This document shows, piece after piece, positions 35,989-47,100 of a stretch of 64,000 bases of DNA (positions within the stretch are counted from its first letter, which is position 1; every line of letters starts with the position of its first letter). The stretch comes from Gracilimonas sediminicola (GTDB lineage: Bacteria; Bacteroidota; Rhodothermia; Balneolales; Balneolaceae), in NCBI RefSeq assembly GCF_024320785.1, contig NZ_JANDBC010000002.1, positions 248,001 to 312,000 of the forward strand, read 5' to 3'. Below the pieces are notes generated by a model, which had not been told where the DNA came from, made no database searches, and saw nothing but the letters and a program-made list of their open reading frames with translations. The position numbers were made by a program, and so were the translations under genes.

Positions 35989-37902
35989 ATGCACTATTCA
36001 AAGAAAAATTCCATCAGTCAACTGATTCTACCGCTGCTCTTCGCTGTTTTTATTTCATCGAACGCATTTGCCCAAACTCCGGATATCGAAGCCATTAAAA
36101 CCGGAGACGAGCATTACTGGGGTGAATTCTGTTCTCAAAATCAGAGTGAAAGCGAGTCTGCTGCTATCGATCAGCTGCTGTCAAAGATTGCCGTAAATAT
36201 TGAGTCATCTTTCACTAATAAAGTATCCGAAAGTATCACCGACAATCAGGGTGAGTACAAGCAGGAAGTGGAAGGGATCGTTAAAACCTATTCATCGGCT
36301 CAGCTAAAAAACCTTAAAACCTTTAAGGAACCCCGTGATTGCGGAATCTATGTGTTCAGATACATTCAAAAATCATCGGTAAATGAGATTTTTGAAAACC
36401 GGAAACAGCTGGTAAAAGATATTTTTGATAAAGCCGAGGAGTTTGAAGAAGAAGGTAATTTTGCCAATGCGCTGAAATACTATTACTTCAGCATCGTGCT
36501 GTTGAATTCCATCCCGGAATCTACCCTGATGCATAATGGTGATAACTTGTACACCGAGCCGGGCTTCCGCATTCCCGACATCATTCAGTCGGTTCGGTTT
36601 GAAATCATTTCTGATGAGATGCTTACCAGTAAGGAGCGGGAAATCACCTTAGCCGTTTTAGTGGATGGGGAGAAAGCCGAGACGCTTGATTTCAGCTTTT
36701 GGGATGGCAGTAATTCCGTTTCAGCTAAATCTATTGATGGAACGGCTACTTTAAATCTGTACGGTTCCAGCACGCAGTTTAATTCGCTGAGAATCAATGT
36801 TAAATATTCTTATTACGAGAATAAGGATGAAATCAAAGAAGTGGGTGACCTGTGGGAGCTGGTGCGCCGCCCTCCTTTCAACTATCCGAAAGAGCTGGAT
36901 CTTGATCAGCCAATCACTCAGCAGCAAAAAGAAGAGATTAAACAAAAAGTGGCTCTTGAGCCTATGAATGAAAGCTTTACGCTAAATACCTTTATGGAAG
37001 AGTTTGCCCAGACCGATGCGGTTGAGGAAGTTGAAGCTGTTGACGTTGAAGAACTGAAAGAAATTGTGCCTGACCATCTTAAAAATCTACAAGCCTACTT
37101 CAATGAAGAAAAAGAAACCGAGGAATGGAAGGAAGATGAGTTTCTGGATAACAAGCTGGCCAGTCTGGAAAAATTCAACAATCTGAGTATTTCCAATAAC
37201 ACCTCCAAGTCAGACATTAATAAGACGATGGAAGGCTGGGAATTCCGCCAGCTTTCATCTACCGCCCGCTACCCTTCTGTTAATATGCAGAGCAAAGAGT
37301 ATCTGGTACCTGATTTTGACAGTACCGGGACTATGACTGACATCAACTTTGGAATTATGGACGGGATGTATGAAGAGTTCCGCCGGGCTTCAAAGTTTGG
37401 AAAAGATTGGGACAAGCGACAGGTAATGATCAAGTTTGTAGAAAAATACAGAACCGCTTACATGACCCGTGACCTGAACCAGCTTGGAACCATGTTTGCC
37501 GAACAAGCCGTAATTATCACCGGCCGGGTACTTAAGGTGGATGAAAGTGCCAGCAACAATTTTGCGTATGAGCAGAATCAACCTTCTCAGCCCGATGTGG
37601 AATACCTCCGCCAGACAAAGCAAGAGTTTTTAGAGCGTCAGAAAGTGTTATTCGCATCCAAGCCTGATATCCATCTTGGTTTTTCCACCTTCAATATTAT
37701 CCGGAAAAATAACCAGGAAGGTATTTATGGAATCAGCATGCGCCAAAGTTATACCTCCACTAACTACTCGGATGAAGGATATTTATTCCTGCTGATCGAC
37801 TTCAATGATGAAGAGCCTAAAATTTATGTTCGGGCATGGCAACCGAAGGAATGGTCGGAAGCAGCTCTGGTGGAATTAGGTAATTTTAACGTGAATTTTT
37901 AA
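35989..37902 (+). CDS. Exported LPP20-like protein with C-terminal NTF2/SnoaL-like region
   Basis: This 637-residue protein has a signal peptide (1-28, ending AFAQ). The N-terminal 140 residues follow the LPP20 pattern seen in Bacteroidota: a HYWGEFCSQNQSESESAAID strand-helix, then KIAVNIESSF. A helical region (about 135-175) contains AEEFEEEGNFANALKYYYF. A central beta-rich part and a Glu-rich linker (about 330-400) follow. The last 150 residues (FVEKYRTAYMTRDLNQLGTM and TTFNIIR-type strands) resemble NTF2/SnoaL-like folds. It follows the transglutaminase-like gene after five bases and likely shares its function. Specific activity is unknown. Confidence 0.6.
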   Translation: MHYSKKNSISQLILPLLFAVFISSNAFAQTPDIEAIKTGDEHYWGEFCSQNQSESESAAIDQLLSKIAVNIESSFTNKVSESITDNQGEYKQEVEGIVKTYSSAQLKNLKTFKEPRDCGIYVFRYIQKSSVNEIFENRKQLVKDIFDKAEEFEEEGNFANALKYYYFSIVLLNSIPESTLMHNGDNLYTEPGFRIPDIIQSVRFEIISDEMLTSKEREITLAVLVDGEKAETLDFSFWDGSNSVSAKSIDGTATLNLYGSSTQFNSLRINVKYSYYENKDEIKEVGDLWELVRRPPFNYPKELDLDQPITQQQKEEIKQKVALEPMNESFTLNTFMEEFAQTDAVEEVEAVDVEELKEIVPDHLKNLQAYFNEEKETEEWKEDEFLDNKLASLEKFNNLSISNNTSKSDINKTMEGWEFRQLSSTARYPSVNMQSKEYLVPDFDSTGTMTDINFGIMDGMYEEFRRASKFGKDWDKRQVMIKFVEKYRTAYMTRDLNQLGTMFAEQAVIITGRVLKVDESASNNFAYEQNQPSQPDVEYLRQTKQEFLERQKVLFASKPDIHLGFSTFNIIRKNNQEGIYGISMRQSYTSTNYSDEGYLFLLIDFNDEEPKIYVRAWQPKEWSEAALVELGNFNVNF

Positions 37903-38173
37903 CTTAATTACTGGTGATTTAATCGTTTTTGGGGAGGGGAAGCCAAGGGCATTGCAATGATGCTTTAGGCAATTTAAGATTTTCAGGAATTTGGGGATTT
38001 CTGTTAATCAATTCTTCTCTATCTATAAAAGTATTGTGATATGGTTTTACCTGCTTGCGTTGGCTAAGCTATATCTAATCAATACTACATATATATGTAG
38101 TTATTGTTTTCATAAATGTTTGTAATGTCTTTGGCAAGGTGCTCCGGGGGACTGCTATGCCAGAGGCTTACCT
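37903..38173. other. 271-base leader region before the PEGA gene
   Basis: Contains the 18-bp perfect palindrome at 38084-38101 and short inverted sequences near the start codon (ggca ... tgcc). No coding frame or RNA gene is evident. Confidence 0.5.
38084..38101. promoter_or_regulatory. 18-bp perfect palindrome upstream of the PEGA gene
   Basis: ACTACATATATATGTAGT is an exact palindrome, 72 bases before the GTG start at 38174. It is A/T-rich in the centre and has no U-tract, so an operator for a dimeric regulator is more likely than a terminator. Confidence 0.45.
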
Positions 38174-40153
38174 GTGACTTTAATCTTAAGAAGTATCAAA
38201 AAAGTGCATACACAAAGATCTAAACTGTTATTTGTACCCATTATCTTATCTCTGTTATTTGGGGCAGCCTCGCTAAATAATCTATACGCTCAGGATGACA
38301 ACGAAGAGATGTCATCACTTAGAATTGTAGGTGAAGCCAAGCGACTACCCAGCGAAATTATTGCCGACAGGGACGATAACCGTGATATAAACGGTAACCT
38401 CACGGCCGGGCTTCGCATTATTTCAGACCTCACAGGTTTAACATTCCGTTCTAATAACGGAATCCATAAGGTACAGCAGTTACCGGGATACAATCTTTTA
38501 TATCTCTCTACCAATGAGCGTGTGGTTAGTATTTATAAAGACGGCTACCCTCCTTTTCAGTTGGTTTTAAACGATGAGGGAATCAGCCTGGAAGCCGGAG
38601 AAGTTTGGGAAATTCAGGTAACCGGTGATCAGAAGTCAACGATGGAGCCTGTTCAGTTTAGTATTACTCCTGAGAACAGTACGATTTTCATTGATGGTGA
38701 AGAATTTGAAGTACCCGGCACTGTGTTTGATACCGAGCTTACCACCGGCGATCACTTTGTGCAGATTCGTAAAGACCGCCACGAGTTTATTGATGACTCT
38801 ATTTCTGTTTCTGCAGATCGGGTAAACACTTTCAGATATACCATGGACGAGATTAATCCGGTCACCGTTTTAATTAACTCAACACCCGAAGGCGCCTCCA
38901 TTTATTTAAATGATGAGCCAGGAGCACGAGGCGTTACACCACTCAGAGTTAACATCTATCCCGGAAATTTAAAGATCCGCCTTACCTACCCCGGGTACTC
39001 CAATGTGGAGGATGAGCTCGAATTCACCGGAGAAAACAGAGAGCTTAACTACAACCTCCAGCGTTATATCGGGTATCTCACAGTTAATACCACACCCGAA
39101 AATGCTACTTTACTTATTGATGATCAGCCCCAAAGCCAGCGGGAAAACATCGAGCTGGTACCCGGAGCCCATATCCTTGAAGTGCGTTCTTCCGGGTTCG
39201 ACCCCGTTCGGCGAACAGTTGATGTAGCCCAGGGTGATTCACTGGTTGAAAATATTACACTTGGGCAGATCACAGGTAACCTGTTCGTTATTGCTCAACA
39301 AGAGAATACAGAATTTACACTCCGAAAAGACGGACAGGTACAGGAAGAATGGGTGGGCTCAAAGACATTCAGGAACATACCCGTAGGTAACTATCAGCTA
39401 ACCGCGGAACTGCTGAATTTTGACACTCAAACCCGGGAATTTGAAATTCGTCGAAATTCTGATGAAGAGATCAGTATTGATTTAAATCAAATTCAGGGAC
39501 GTGGCACCCTCACCATAAACAGTGTATTCCCGGATGCTGAAATAGAGCTTAAGGGTCCCGGATTCTCACGAACTTATGATGAGGCTCCTATTCAACTCCC
39601 CTCCCTTCAGTTTGGCAGGTACCAGATTACGATTGAAAAAGATGGCTTTGACGATGTAGAAAAAGAGGTTCAGGTTAACTCGTTGAGCCAGGAAGTTACT
39701 TTTGTAGATGAATTTCAACCCCGCAGCAAAGGCAAGGCTGTATTTCGATCTATTCTTCCGGGTGCAGTAATTCCCGGTGTGGGTCATGGGTATTTAGGTA
39801 AAGGCAGGGGATTTCTCTACTTCCTGGCCGGTGGCGGTGCGCTCGCCTATAGTATTAAGTCGTATGTGGATTACAATAATGCATACAACAAATATCAAAC
39901 AGCATTGGACTTATATAACAGCGCAGGATCAACTGCAGACTTTGCTAAGCTCAGATCAGATTATCGCGGTCATTATGCCACTGCCAATGATGCTCTTGAT
40001 CAGATGAAGCTGGGCATCACAGCTTATGTGGCTGTGAAGGGTATAGAAATTGTGGACTTACTGCTCCAAAAGTCAAACAAGAAAAAACTTGAAGAAGCCA
40101 AGCTTCAGTTTAGTGCCCGAAATAACGGCATCAGCATGAGGGTAAATTTTTAA
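38174..40153 (+). CDS. PEGA-repeat exported membrane protein
   Basis: This 659-residue protein starts at GTG 38174, the only start in frame that keeps the signal peptide (about 15-39, ending NLYAQ). At least four PEGA-like surface repeats lie at about 160-226, 229-296, 300-364 and 442-512, with a weaker one at 366-438. Landmarks are STPEGASIYLNDEPGARGVT, NTTPENATLLIDD and DAEIELKGPG. A C-terminal segment (about 520-565, GAVIPGVGHGYLGKGRGFLY) forms one or two membrane helices. PEGA domains are thought to bind or contact surface polysaccharide or S-layer. It starts a head-to-tail run with the next two genes, four bases before the lipoprotein gene. Confidence 0.78.
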   Translation: MTLILRSIKKVHTQRSKLLFVPIILSLLFGAASLNNLYAQDDNEEMSSLRIVGEAKRLPSEIIADRDDNRDINGNLTAGLRIISDLTGLTFRSNNGIHKVQQLPGYNLLYLSTNERVVSIYKDGYPPFQLVLNDEGISLEAGEVWEIQVTGDQKSTMEPVQFSITPENSTIFIDGEEFEVPGTVFDTELTTGDHFVQIRKDRHEFIDDSISVSADRVNTFRYTMDEINPVTVLINSTPEGASIYLNDEPGARGVTPLRVNIYPGNLKIRLTYPGYSNVEDELEFTGENRELNYNLQRYIGYLTVNTTPENATLLIDDQPQSQRENIELVPGAHILEVRSSGFDPVRRTVDVAQGDSLVENITLGQITGNLFVIAQQENTEFTLRKDGQVQEEWVGSKTFRNIPVGNYQLTAELLNFDTQTREFEIRRNSDEEISIDLNQIQGRGTLTINSVFPDAEIELKGPGFSRTYDEAPIQLPSLQFGRYQITIEKDGFDDVEKEVQVNSLSQEVTFVDEFQPRSKGKAVFRSILPGAVIPGVGHGYLGKGRGFLYFLAGGGALAYSIKSYVDYNNAYNKYQTALDLYNSAGSTADFAKLRSDYRGHYATANDALDQMKLGITAYVAVKGIEIVDLLLQKSNKKKLEEAKLQFSARNNGISMRVNF

Positions 40154-40157
40154 GACT

Positions 40158-41123
40158 ATGGAAAACAGACTAATGAATTTTATTAAGAAGCATAAATCAC
40201 TCCTACTCTTACTCCTGATATCAGGAGTAATGATTTCCTGCGATTCCATTATTAGTTCAATTAGTGAGCTGCCTGAAACGCCAGATGGTGGGGCGTTTAA
40301 TGATAAAGATCCCTGTAGTGATAATTTTAAACTGCCAAACTTACGTTTTACAAATTCGGCCTATTCTTTTGACACCTCCTTCGAGGTAAATCAGCGGGAC
40401 GTAACCCTGGAATGGGACGTAGTGAACGATCAGGGAACCACCCTCGAATTCGACTATAACTTTGAATACAGATATGCAGCGCCCGGGGAAAGTATTGCAA
40501 GTCAAAACTGGCAGGCGATTTCCTCTGGTCAGTCATCTTTTTCTATACCTGTATTAAATGAGACTTTCGGCGGAGAGCAGTATACGTATGAAATTTTTGC
40601 CGAATATATTCCCAATGACAGTAATTGCCAGCGAAAAGACACAACCTTCACCGGGCAATTTTCGGTAAACGCTATTCAAAGCCGCGGCTTCCTGTTTAAC
40701 CCTTATCAAATCAGCAGTAACAATGACGGTACCTACACCGCGGAAATTTATTTGGATGAAATCCAGGAAAGTGATGACCTGACCGCTTTTTCATTGGTGC
40801 TTAACTATAGCGAGGCACTCCTGACCGTTACCAATGTACAGGTTTTTGGGGAAACCGGAAGCTTTTTAAATCCGGATGGCAGTAATACGCTTGTGTATGT
40901 GCAGCCGGAGATCACATCGAATTTTATAACTATAGAAGCAGGCATAGCCGGTAACAATGCTTCTATCTCAGGAGGCGGTGCCATTTGTGAAATCACCTTC
41001 ACACCAACCGGAAGTTTCCAGGGAAATACCAGTTTAACCATCCATAACACTTCTGTGCTGAAGTCCTCCCAGGGCTTTGACATAGACATTCTGCAGTTCG
41101 ATCAGGCAGAGGTAATTCAATAA
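40158..41123 (+). CDS. Lipoprotein with C-terminal cohesin-like domain
   Basis: This 321-residue lipoprotein has the lipobox GVMISC, with the lipidated Cys at about 28. An in-frame ATG five codons in is an alternative start. The middle part (about 45-170) has Ig-like strands. The C-terminal half (about 185-321) reads like a cohesin-type jelly-roll: GTYTAEIYLDEIQESDDLTA, then FSLVLNYSEALLTVTNVQVF, GAICEITFTPTG and TSLTIHNTSVL. Cohesin domains bind dockerin modules; here this is inferred from pattern only. It is followed after 13 bases by the giant FG-GAP gene, which has a dockerin-like segment. Confidence 0.65.
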   Translation: MENRLMNFIKKHKSLLLLLLISGVMISCDSIISSISELPETPDGGAFNDKDPCSDNFKLPNLRFTNSAYSFDTSFEVNQRDVTLEWDVVNDQGTTLEFDYNFEYRYAAPGESIASQNWQAISSGQSSFSIPVLNETFGGEQYTYEIFAEYIPNDSNCQRKDTTFTGQFSVNAIQSRGFLFNPYQISSNNDGTYTAEIYLDEIQESDDLTAFSLVLNYSEALLTVTNVQVFGETGSFLNPDGSNTLVYVQPEITSNFITIEAGIAGNNASISGGGAICEITFTPTGSFQGNTSLTIHNTSVLKSSQGFDIDILQFDQAEVIQ

Positions 41124-41136
41124 GCTCAGGAGAAAT

Positions 41137-44100
41137 ATGGATTCAAGAAAATTAACTCACTCTACGTTTATCAACCGCGCAGTAACACGTTGTATTATGA
41201 AAAAAGGCCTTCTATTATTTGGGATCTTCACCTTTGGTGCTCTCACTTCTCCCACTGCTTTTGCACAGGATAAGGAAGCAGTTCCACAAACGATTTCCGC
41301 AACAACTTTATCCGGCAATACAGACATACTTTTAAATAGTCCGGTAGTACCGGAATCTCCTGACAGAGATTTGGTTGCTGAGAGCGAAGTATTCCCAACT
41401 ACTGACACTGTATATACCTTCTCTGACGGCACCCTGCCTAAAAACTTCATTGCTTTTACGGGCGGTACTATGTTTGGGCGTGAAACCTCCACTCCATGGG
41501 CCTTAGAACAATCAGCCAATACCTTTGAAGCAGGGTATAGCTTGAAAAGTGGCGCCATCGACAGTTCCCAAAATTCAAACATGGGAATGTTTGTAGTTAT
41601 CGGTGATGGCGGCGGCACCCTTCAGTTTAAATACCGTACAAGCACCGAAGCTAATTTTGATTACTTCTACCTTGAGATTTTCAACACGGTGGTTGACTCA
41701 GCTTCCGGTGATACAAGCTGGACAGACAGCCCTGTTTATGATCTCCCGGCCGGTCAGTATTATATTGATTTCTGGTTCTCAAAAGATGAATCCGTTGATG
41801 ATCCCAATGGCATTGATGCTGTTTTTCTGGATAATATCGCCCTTACCGGCCTCGATGCTACCCCGGTCAGAATATCCAACGTACAGCCTGCTGCCGCTGC
41901 TCCTTTTTCAGAAGTATCCATTTATGGAAGTGGATTTTTTAACAGTTCAGGACACACTGTTAGATTTGGAGATACAGAAGCAAACATACTTTCCAAAACC
42001 GAGAATAAAATTGTCGTTCAAGTTCCTAACACCTCTGTTGGCATTCAGGACCTTGCCGTTACCAATTTCTTTGGCGGGGATACTTTAGCAAGTGGTTTTT
42101 CAGTATTGAATGCTGTTGATGCCAGTTTTGGTGCCCAGAATATTATTTCTACCCTTGCTGATGGAGCACAAGATATATATGCAGCAGATCTGGATGGCGA
42201 TGGGGATCTGGATGTAGTATCTGCTTCTGAAACAGATGACACAATCGCATGGTATCCCAACAATGGTGATGGGACCTTTGCAGCTCAAAGTATAATATCA
42301 ACTCTTGCTGATGGGCCTCAAGGTGTATTCGTTTCAGATATAGATGGAGATGGAGATCAGGACGTACTCTCTGCTTCTAAAGCTGACGACAAAATCGCAT
42401 GGTATCCGAATAATGGAGATGGAACTTTCGCCCCCCAAATCGTCATTTCTACTCTCGCTGATGGAGCGAATAATGTTTATGCCACAGATCTCGATTCAGA
42501 TGGTGATCAGGATGTAATCTCTACTTCAATTTTTGATAATGAAATTGCTTGGTACCAAAATAATGGAGATGGTACATTTACTACTCAATCCATTATCTCA
42601 ACTTCAGTTGATGGAATTATTAGCTTAAATGCTACTGATATTGATGGGGACGGCGATCAAGATTTAATTTCAGGCTCTCTAAATGATGGTAAAACTGCAT
42701 GGTACCCTAATAATGGAGATGGAACTTTCGCCTCCCAAATCGTCATTGGAACTAATGATGGCAACATTAGGAGTGTGTACTCAGGAGACATGGATGGAGA
42801 CGGAGATCAAGATGTAATAAATGCTTCTGGTTCTGATGATGAAATATTTTGGTATGAAAATGATGGCAATGGCAATTTTGTTGCATTTTATGTTGTCTCA
42901 GGACTTGCTGATGGTCCGAACGATATATATGCTGTCGATATGGATGGGGATGGAGATCAGGATATAGTTTCTTCTTCTTTAAATGATAATAAGGTTGCAT
43001 GGTATTCTAACAATGGAGATGGTTCATTTGATATCCAAACAGTTATTTCAACTCAGGCCAATCTACCTAGTAGCATACTTGCTGTAGACCTTGATAATGA
43101 CGGAGATCAGGATGCGCTCTCTGCAAGTTTTACCGACAACAAAATCGCCTGGTACGAAAACACCGGTACCGAAATTGTTTCTTATGTAACTAAAGTTTCT
43201 AAAGAGGCAGCCGCTCCGGGTTCTTCCATTCAGGTGTATGGCTCCGGTTTTAATAGTTCCAGTTCAGTTTATATCGATGGCGTTCAGGCTACGGTGGAGT
43301 CCTCTCAATCCACCAAACTGACTGTTACTGTTCCCTCCATGAATACCGGTATTCATGACCTGATTGTCCAAACAGACGGAGATGTAGCGGAGTATTCAGG
43401 TAAGTTCACGGTCATAAAAGAGCAACCTGCATATTTCGAATTTGCGGAATCCTTCGATAATGGAAACAGCAGTTCAAATATTTCAGTTAGCCTGGATCTC
43501 GACGGGGACAGTGACTATGACGTGCTTGAAAATTATAGTTTAGGGGGGGGCGTTTACGAACTTATTCCTTTAATAAATGATGGTACCGGTTCATTCACCT
43601 ATGGTACTTCTATTGCTAATACTTCTATTGTAGAACAGACAGCAGGAGATTTTAATGGAGATGGGCTTGAAGATCTTGTCTATTTCACAAGTCTTGGTAC
43701 CGATTCCCTCATATTTTTACCGAGTAACGGCGATGGTTCATTCGGAACTAAAATCCACCTAACCGGATTTACCACTTCTTTCTTTAACTATCATATGGAA
43801 GCCGCTGATGTAAATTCAGATGGCAATTTAGATTTATTAGGCGGTAATTTAGGAAGTGGAGCACTTAGCTGGTTTGCCGGCAATGGGGATGGCACCTTCG
43901 GTACAGAACAAACTATTATCACTGGGTCAAGCCTGATCTATGATTTTACCCTATCAGATTTAGATTTAGACGGAGATTTAGATATTGTAACCGGCCAAAA
44001 TGGTATCCTGAACTGGTTCGAAAATGACGGAACCGGTTCATTTACCCTTGTAGCCAGTCTGGGTTCATCTTCCTATCGAACGATAGCAACCTCCTACGTT

Positions 44101-47100
44101 AATCAAGATGCATATCCTGATATCATCACAGCAACATCCAGCGCAACGTACTATTTGATAAATAACGGAAACAGCACCTTTGGGTCACAAATTGCGATCA
44201 GCTCTCAATCCGGCAATGGAATTACTGATGAGCTGGAAGTTTTCGATTTTGATGGTGATGGTGATGAGGATATCCTGGGAAGTAATAGCAGCAACCTGTT
44301 CTGGATAGAAAAAACAGGTACCTTTGATTATTCTGAAATACAACCTATCCGAACCCCAGACGGTCTTCGACGAAAAACCGATATTAGAGATTTTGATAAT
44401 GATGGTGATTTAGACATTATCGGAAGCCCTACTTCTAATGGTACACTGGAGTTTTATAGAAATATCGTTCCTGACCTGAAAATCACGGATGTAATCCCTT
44501 TGGGTGCTGCTCCCGGAGCAGAGGTCGAAATATTCGGTAATTCATTTAGCAAAGATCTTTCCGAACTAAGTATATCTGTAAATGGTGTTTCAGCTAATGT
44601 ACTTAGTTCAGATGGAGAAGCTTCCTATGCGAAAAAAGTTGTAATCGAAATTCCAGTGACATCCGCAGGTCCGGCTGATCTTACTATTAACAGTGGTAGC
44701 CGAAGTACAACTGTATCAAATGCATTTACCGTTCTTAAAAGCGAAGGTGCTTATTTCGACGGACAAAATATTATCTACAACCAACCGGAACAACCTTATA
44801 TTTCTGTGTTTGGTGACCTTAACGGAGATGGCTACAAAGATGTGGTAACATGGTCTAATACCAACGACAATCTGGATTGGTTTGAAAATGATCAGTCAGG
44901 CGGCTTCGGAAGCCGAACTCCTATAGGAAGCGGTACTTTTGTTTACAATATTGTAATCACTGATGTTGACGAGGATGGCGATAATGATATTGTTACTTTA
45001 GACGGAACCAACCGATCCGTACGAGTGTATCCCAATTCAGGATCCGGATTATTCAGCACTCCATATGATCTCTACGATTATCCTACCCAAAGCGGTTATA
45101 CACCTACTTTAAAAGATTTCACCATGGTTGACATGGATGGTGATGGATTAAAGGATCCGGTTGTTAGTCTCTATTACACTGCTTCATCTGGCTTCAGCCC
45201 TTATTACACCAAAGTATTGTGGCATAAGAATAACGGGGATGGCACAGCTGAACTACCTAATGATATATTCAGTTTCAACAGCAGTTCCTTCTCATCAACT
45301 TACATTTCTGACTTTCATATCACTGACTTTGATGGAGATGGTGACCAGGATGCATTAATAGCATATGATAGTGGAAAAGGTATACGTGCTTTAATAAACG
45401 AGGGTAATAATAACTTTAGCAACACCGGAGCTGAAAACCGATATTATTATTCCAATGACCTGATTTCGGATATGAAATCAGTTGACCTCAACAAGGATGG
45501 CATTAAAGACATTGTTTTTGGTCGCCGTTATATTGGCACCTCCTTTTCCAATAACATTACGGTAACCCAAGGCACCGGATCCTCGAATCCACCACTTACT
45601 GTACTGCATGAAAGCTCAGGTTATCCGGATGAAATAGAAGTGCTTGATTTCAATGGTGACGGTTTTTACGACATTCTGTTTTCATCATTAGGTGGAGATG
45701 AAATTACACTTCTGATCACAGACGGAAGCTCGGTCACCGATACCGTAAACATAGCCACTTCTGCTACCATTAACGGACCACGATATATCGATGCAGCAGA
45801 TATGGATAATGACGGAGATTTGGATGTGGTTTCCGCTTCCAGCTTAGACGACAAAATTGCCTGGTACGAAAATGAGATGCCTCCGGTTAACCTCTCGACC
45901 ATAGCCGAAGCTCGGCAAACAGCTAATGGAGAAACCGTAAGGGTTCAGGGAATCATCACCCGAAAACATCAAAATGTATTTAAGATTCAGCAGAATGGTG
46001 CAGGATTACATCTGTATGCCACGGCCGATTTCAATGCTCCCCTCTTCAACGCAGGAGTCCAAATTGGTGACCTGGTAGAAATTACCGGTACGGTAGGTGA
46101 AGTGAATTCCATGAAGGAATTGATCAACATTTCTTCCGTTAACGTTATTTCAGCTGAAAATCCTCTTCCGGCACCGGTTGATATTGTACTTTCCCAGGTT
46201 TCCGACTTTGAACAGTATGAATCTGTACTGGTTACAGTCAATAATCTCTCGGTAAATGAAGCCGGACAAAACTTCGTAAATGAAACCGATTATGATATTT
46301 TTGAAAGCGGTCAGCTAAGTCCAATTCGCATGACAGTAGGCCCTGATTACACCACTGAAATTGCCGGACAGCTTATTCCCGATGATTTCGAATTCACGGG
46401 TATTATTTACCAGAGTTCTTCAAATGGAACTGACGGTTATGCTTTATACCCGATTAACAATAGTGATGTCAGGTACTATACTCCGGATAATGAATTTATT
46501 TCTATTGAAACCGCCAAGAACCTAACCGACAGTTCTTTTGCCAGAGTACGTGGAGTGGTAACCTCACCTAACTTCCAGGCATCTGCCAATAATACCGCTT
46601 TTTATGTTCAGGACGGTGACTTTGGGATTGTTGTCTTTAACGATGATATAGCAGTTTCCGGAATCGCCCCCGGGGATAGCGTGGAAGTGGAAGGCGAACT
46701 CGCTACCTTCAGCGGCCTTCGTGAAATTGTAGTCGGCGATGTAAATAATAACATCTCTGTTCTAAACAGTGGAAACGCATTACCTGACCCGATAACTATA
46801 ACGTACAATGATTTTGTAAATGCCGGTGATCCATCTACAGATCTGCAAAACCTTCAGGGAAGATTGGTAAGAATTAATGACCTGATTACCGATCCCGGCA
46901 CGTGGCCTTCCAACGCTTCGGCAACCAACACCAACGTCTCCGCAGAGACATTCGGTGGAAATACCATTGCGATTCGACTTTGGGCTCAAACCGAAGTAAT
47001 TGGAGATACTCCTCCTGCCTACCTCGACCTCGTGGGTATTCTGGGTTCATTCAATGGAGCACAAATCGCTCCCCGTTTCTCCAGTGATATCATTCCGATT

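Noticed and set aside
38128-38173. Possible riboswitch in the PEGA leader (ggca...tgcc stem)
   Set aside because: The short stem does not match any riboswitch consensus I know, including c-di-GMP and cobalamin types.
42118-43167. Regularly spaced repeats as a possible CRISPR array
   Set aside because: The period is 150 bp, in frame, and encodes FG-GAP units; there are no short repeats with unique spacers.
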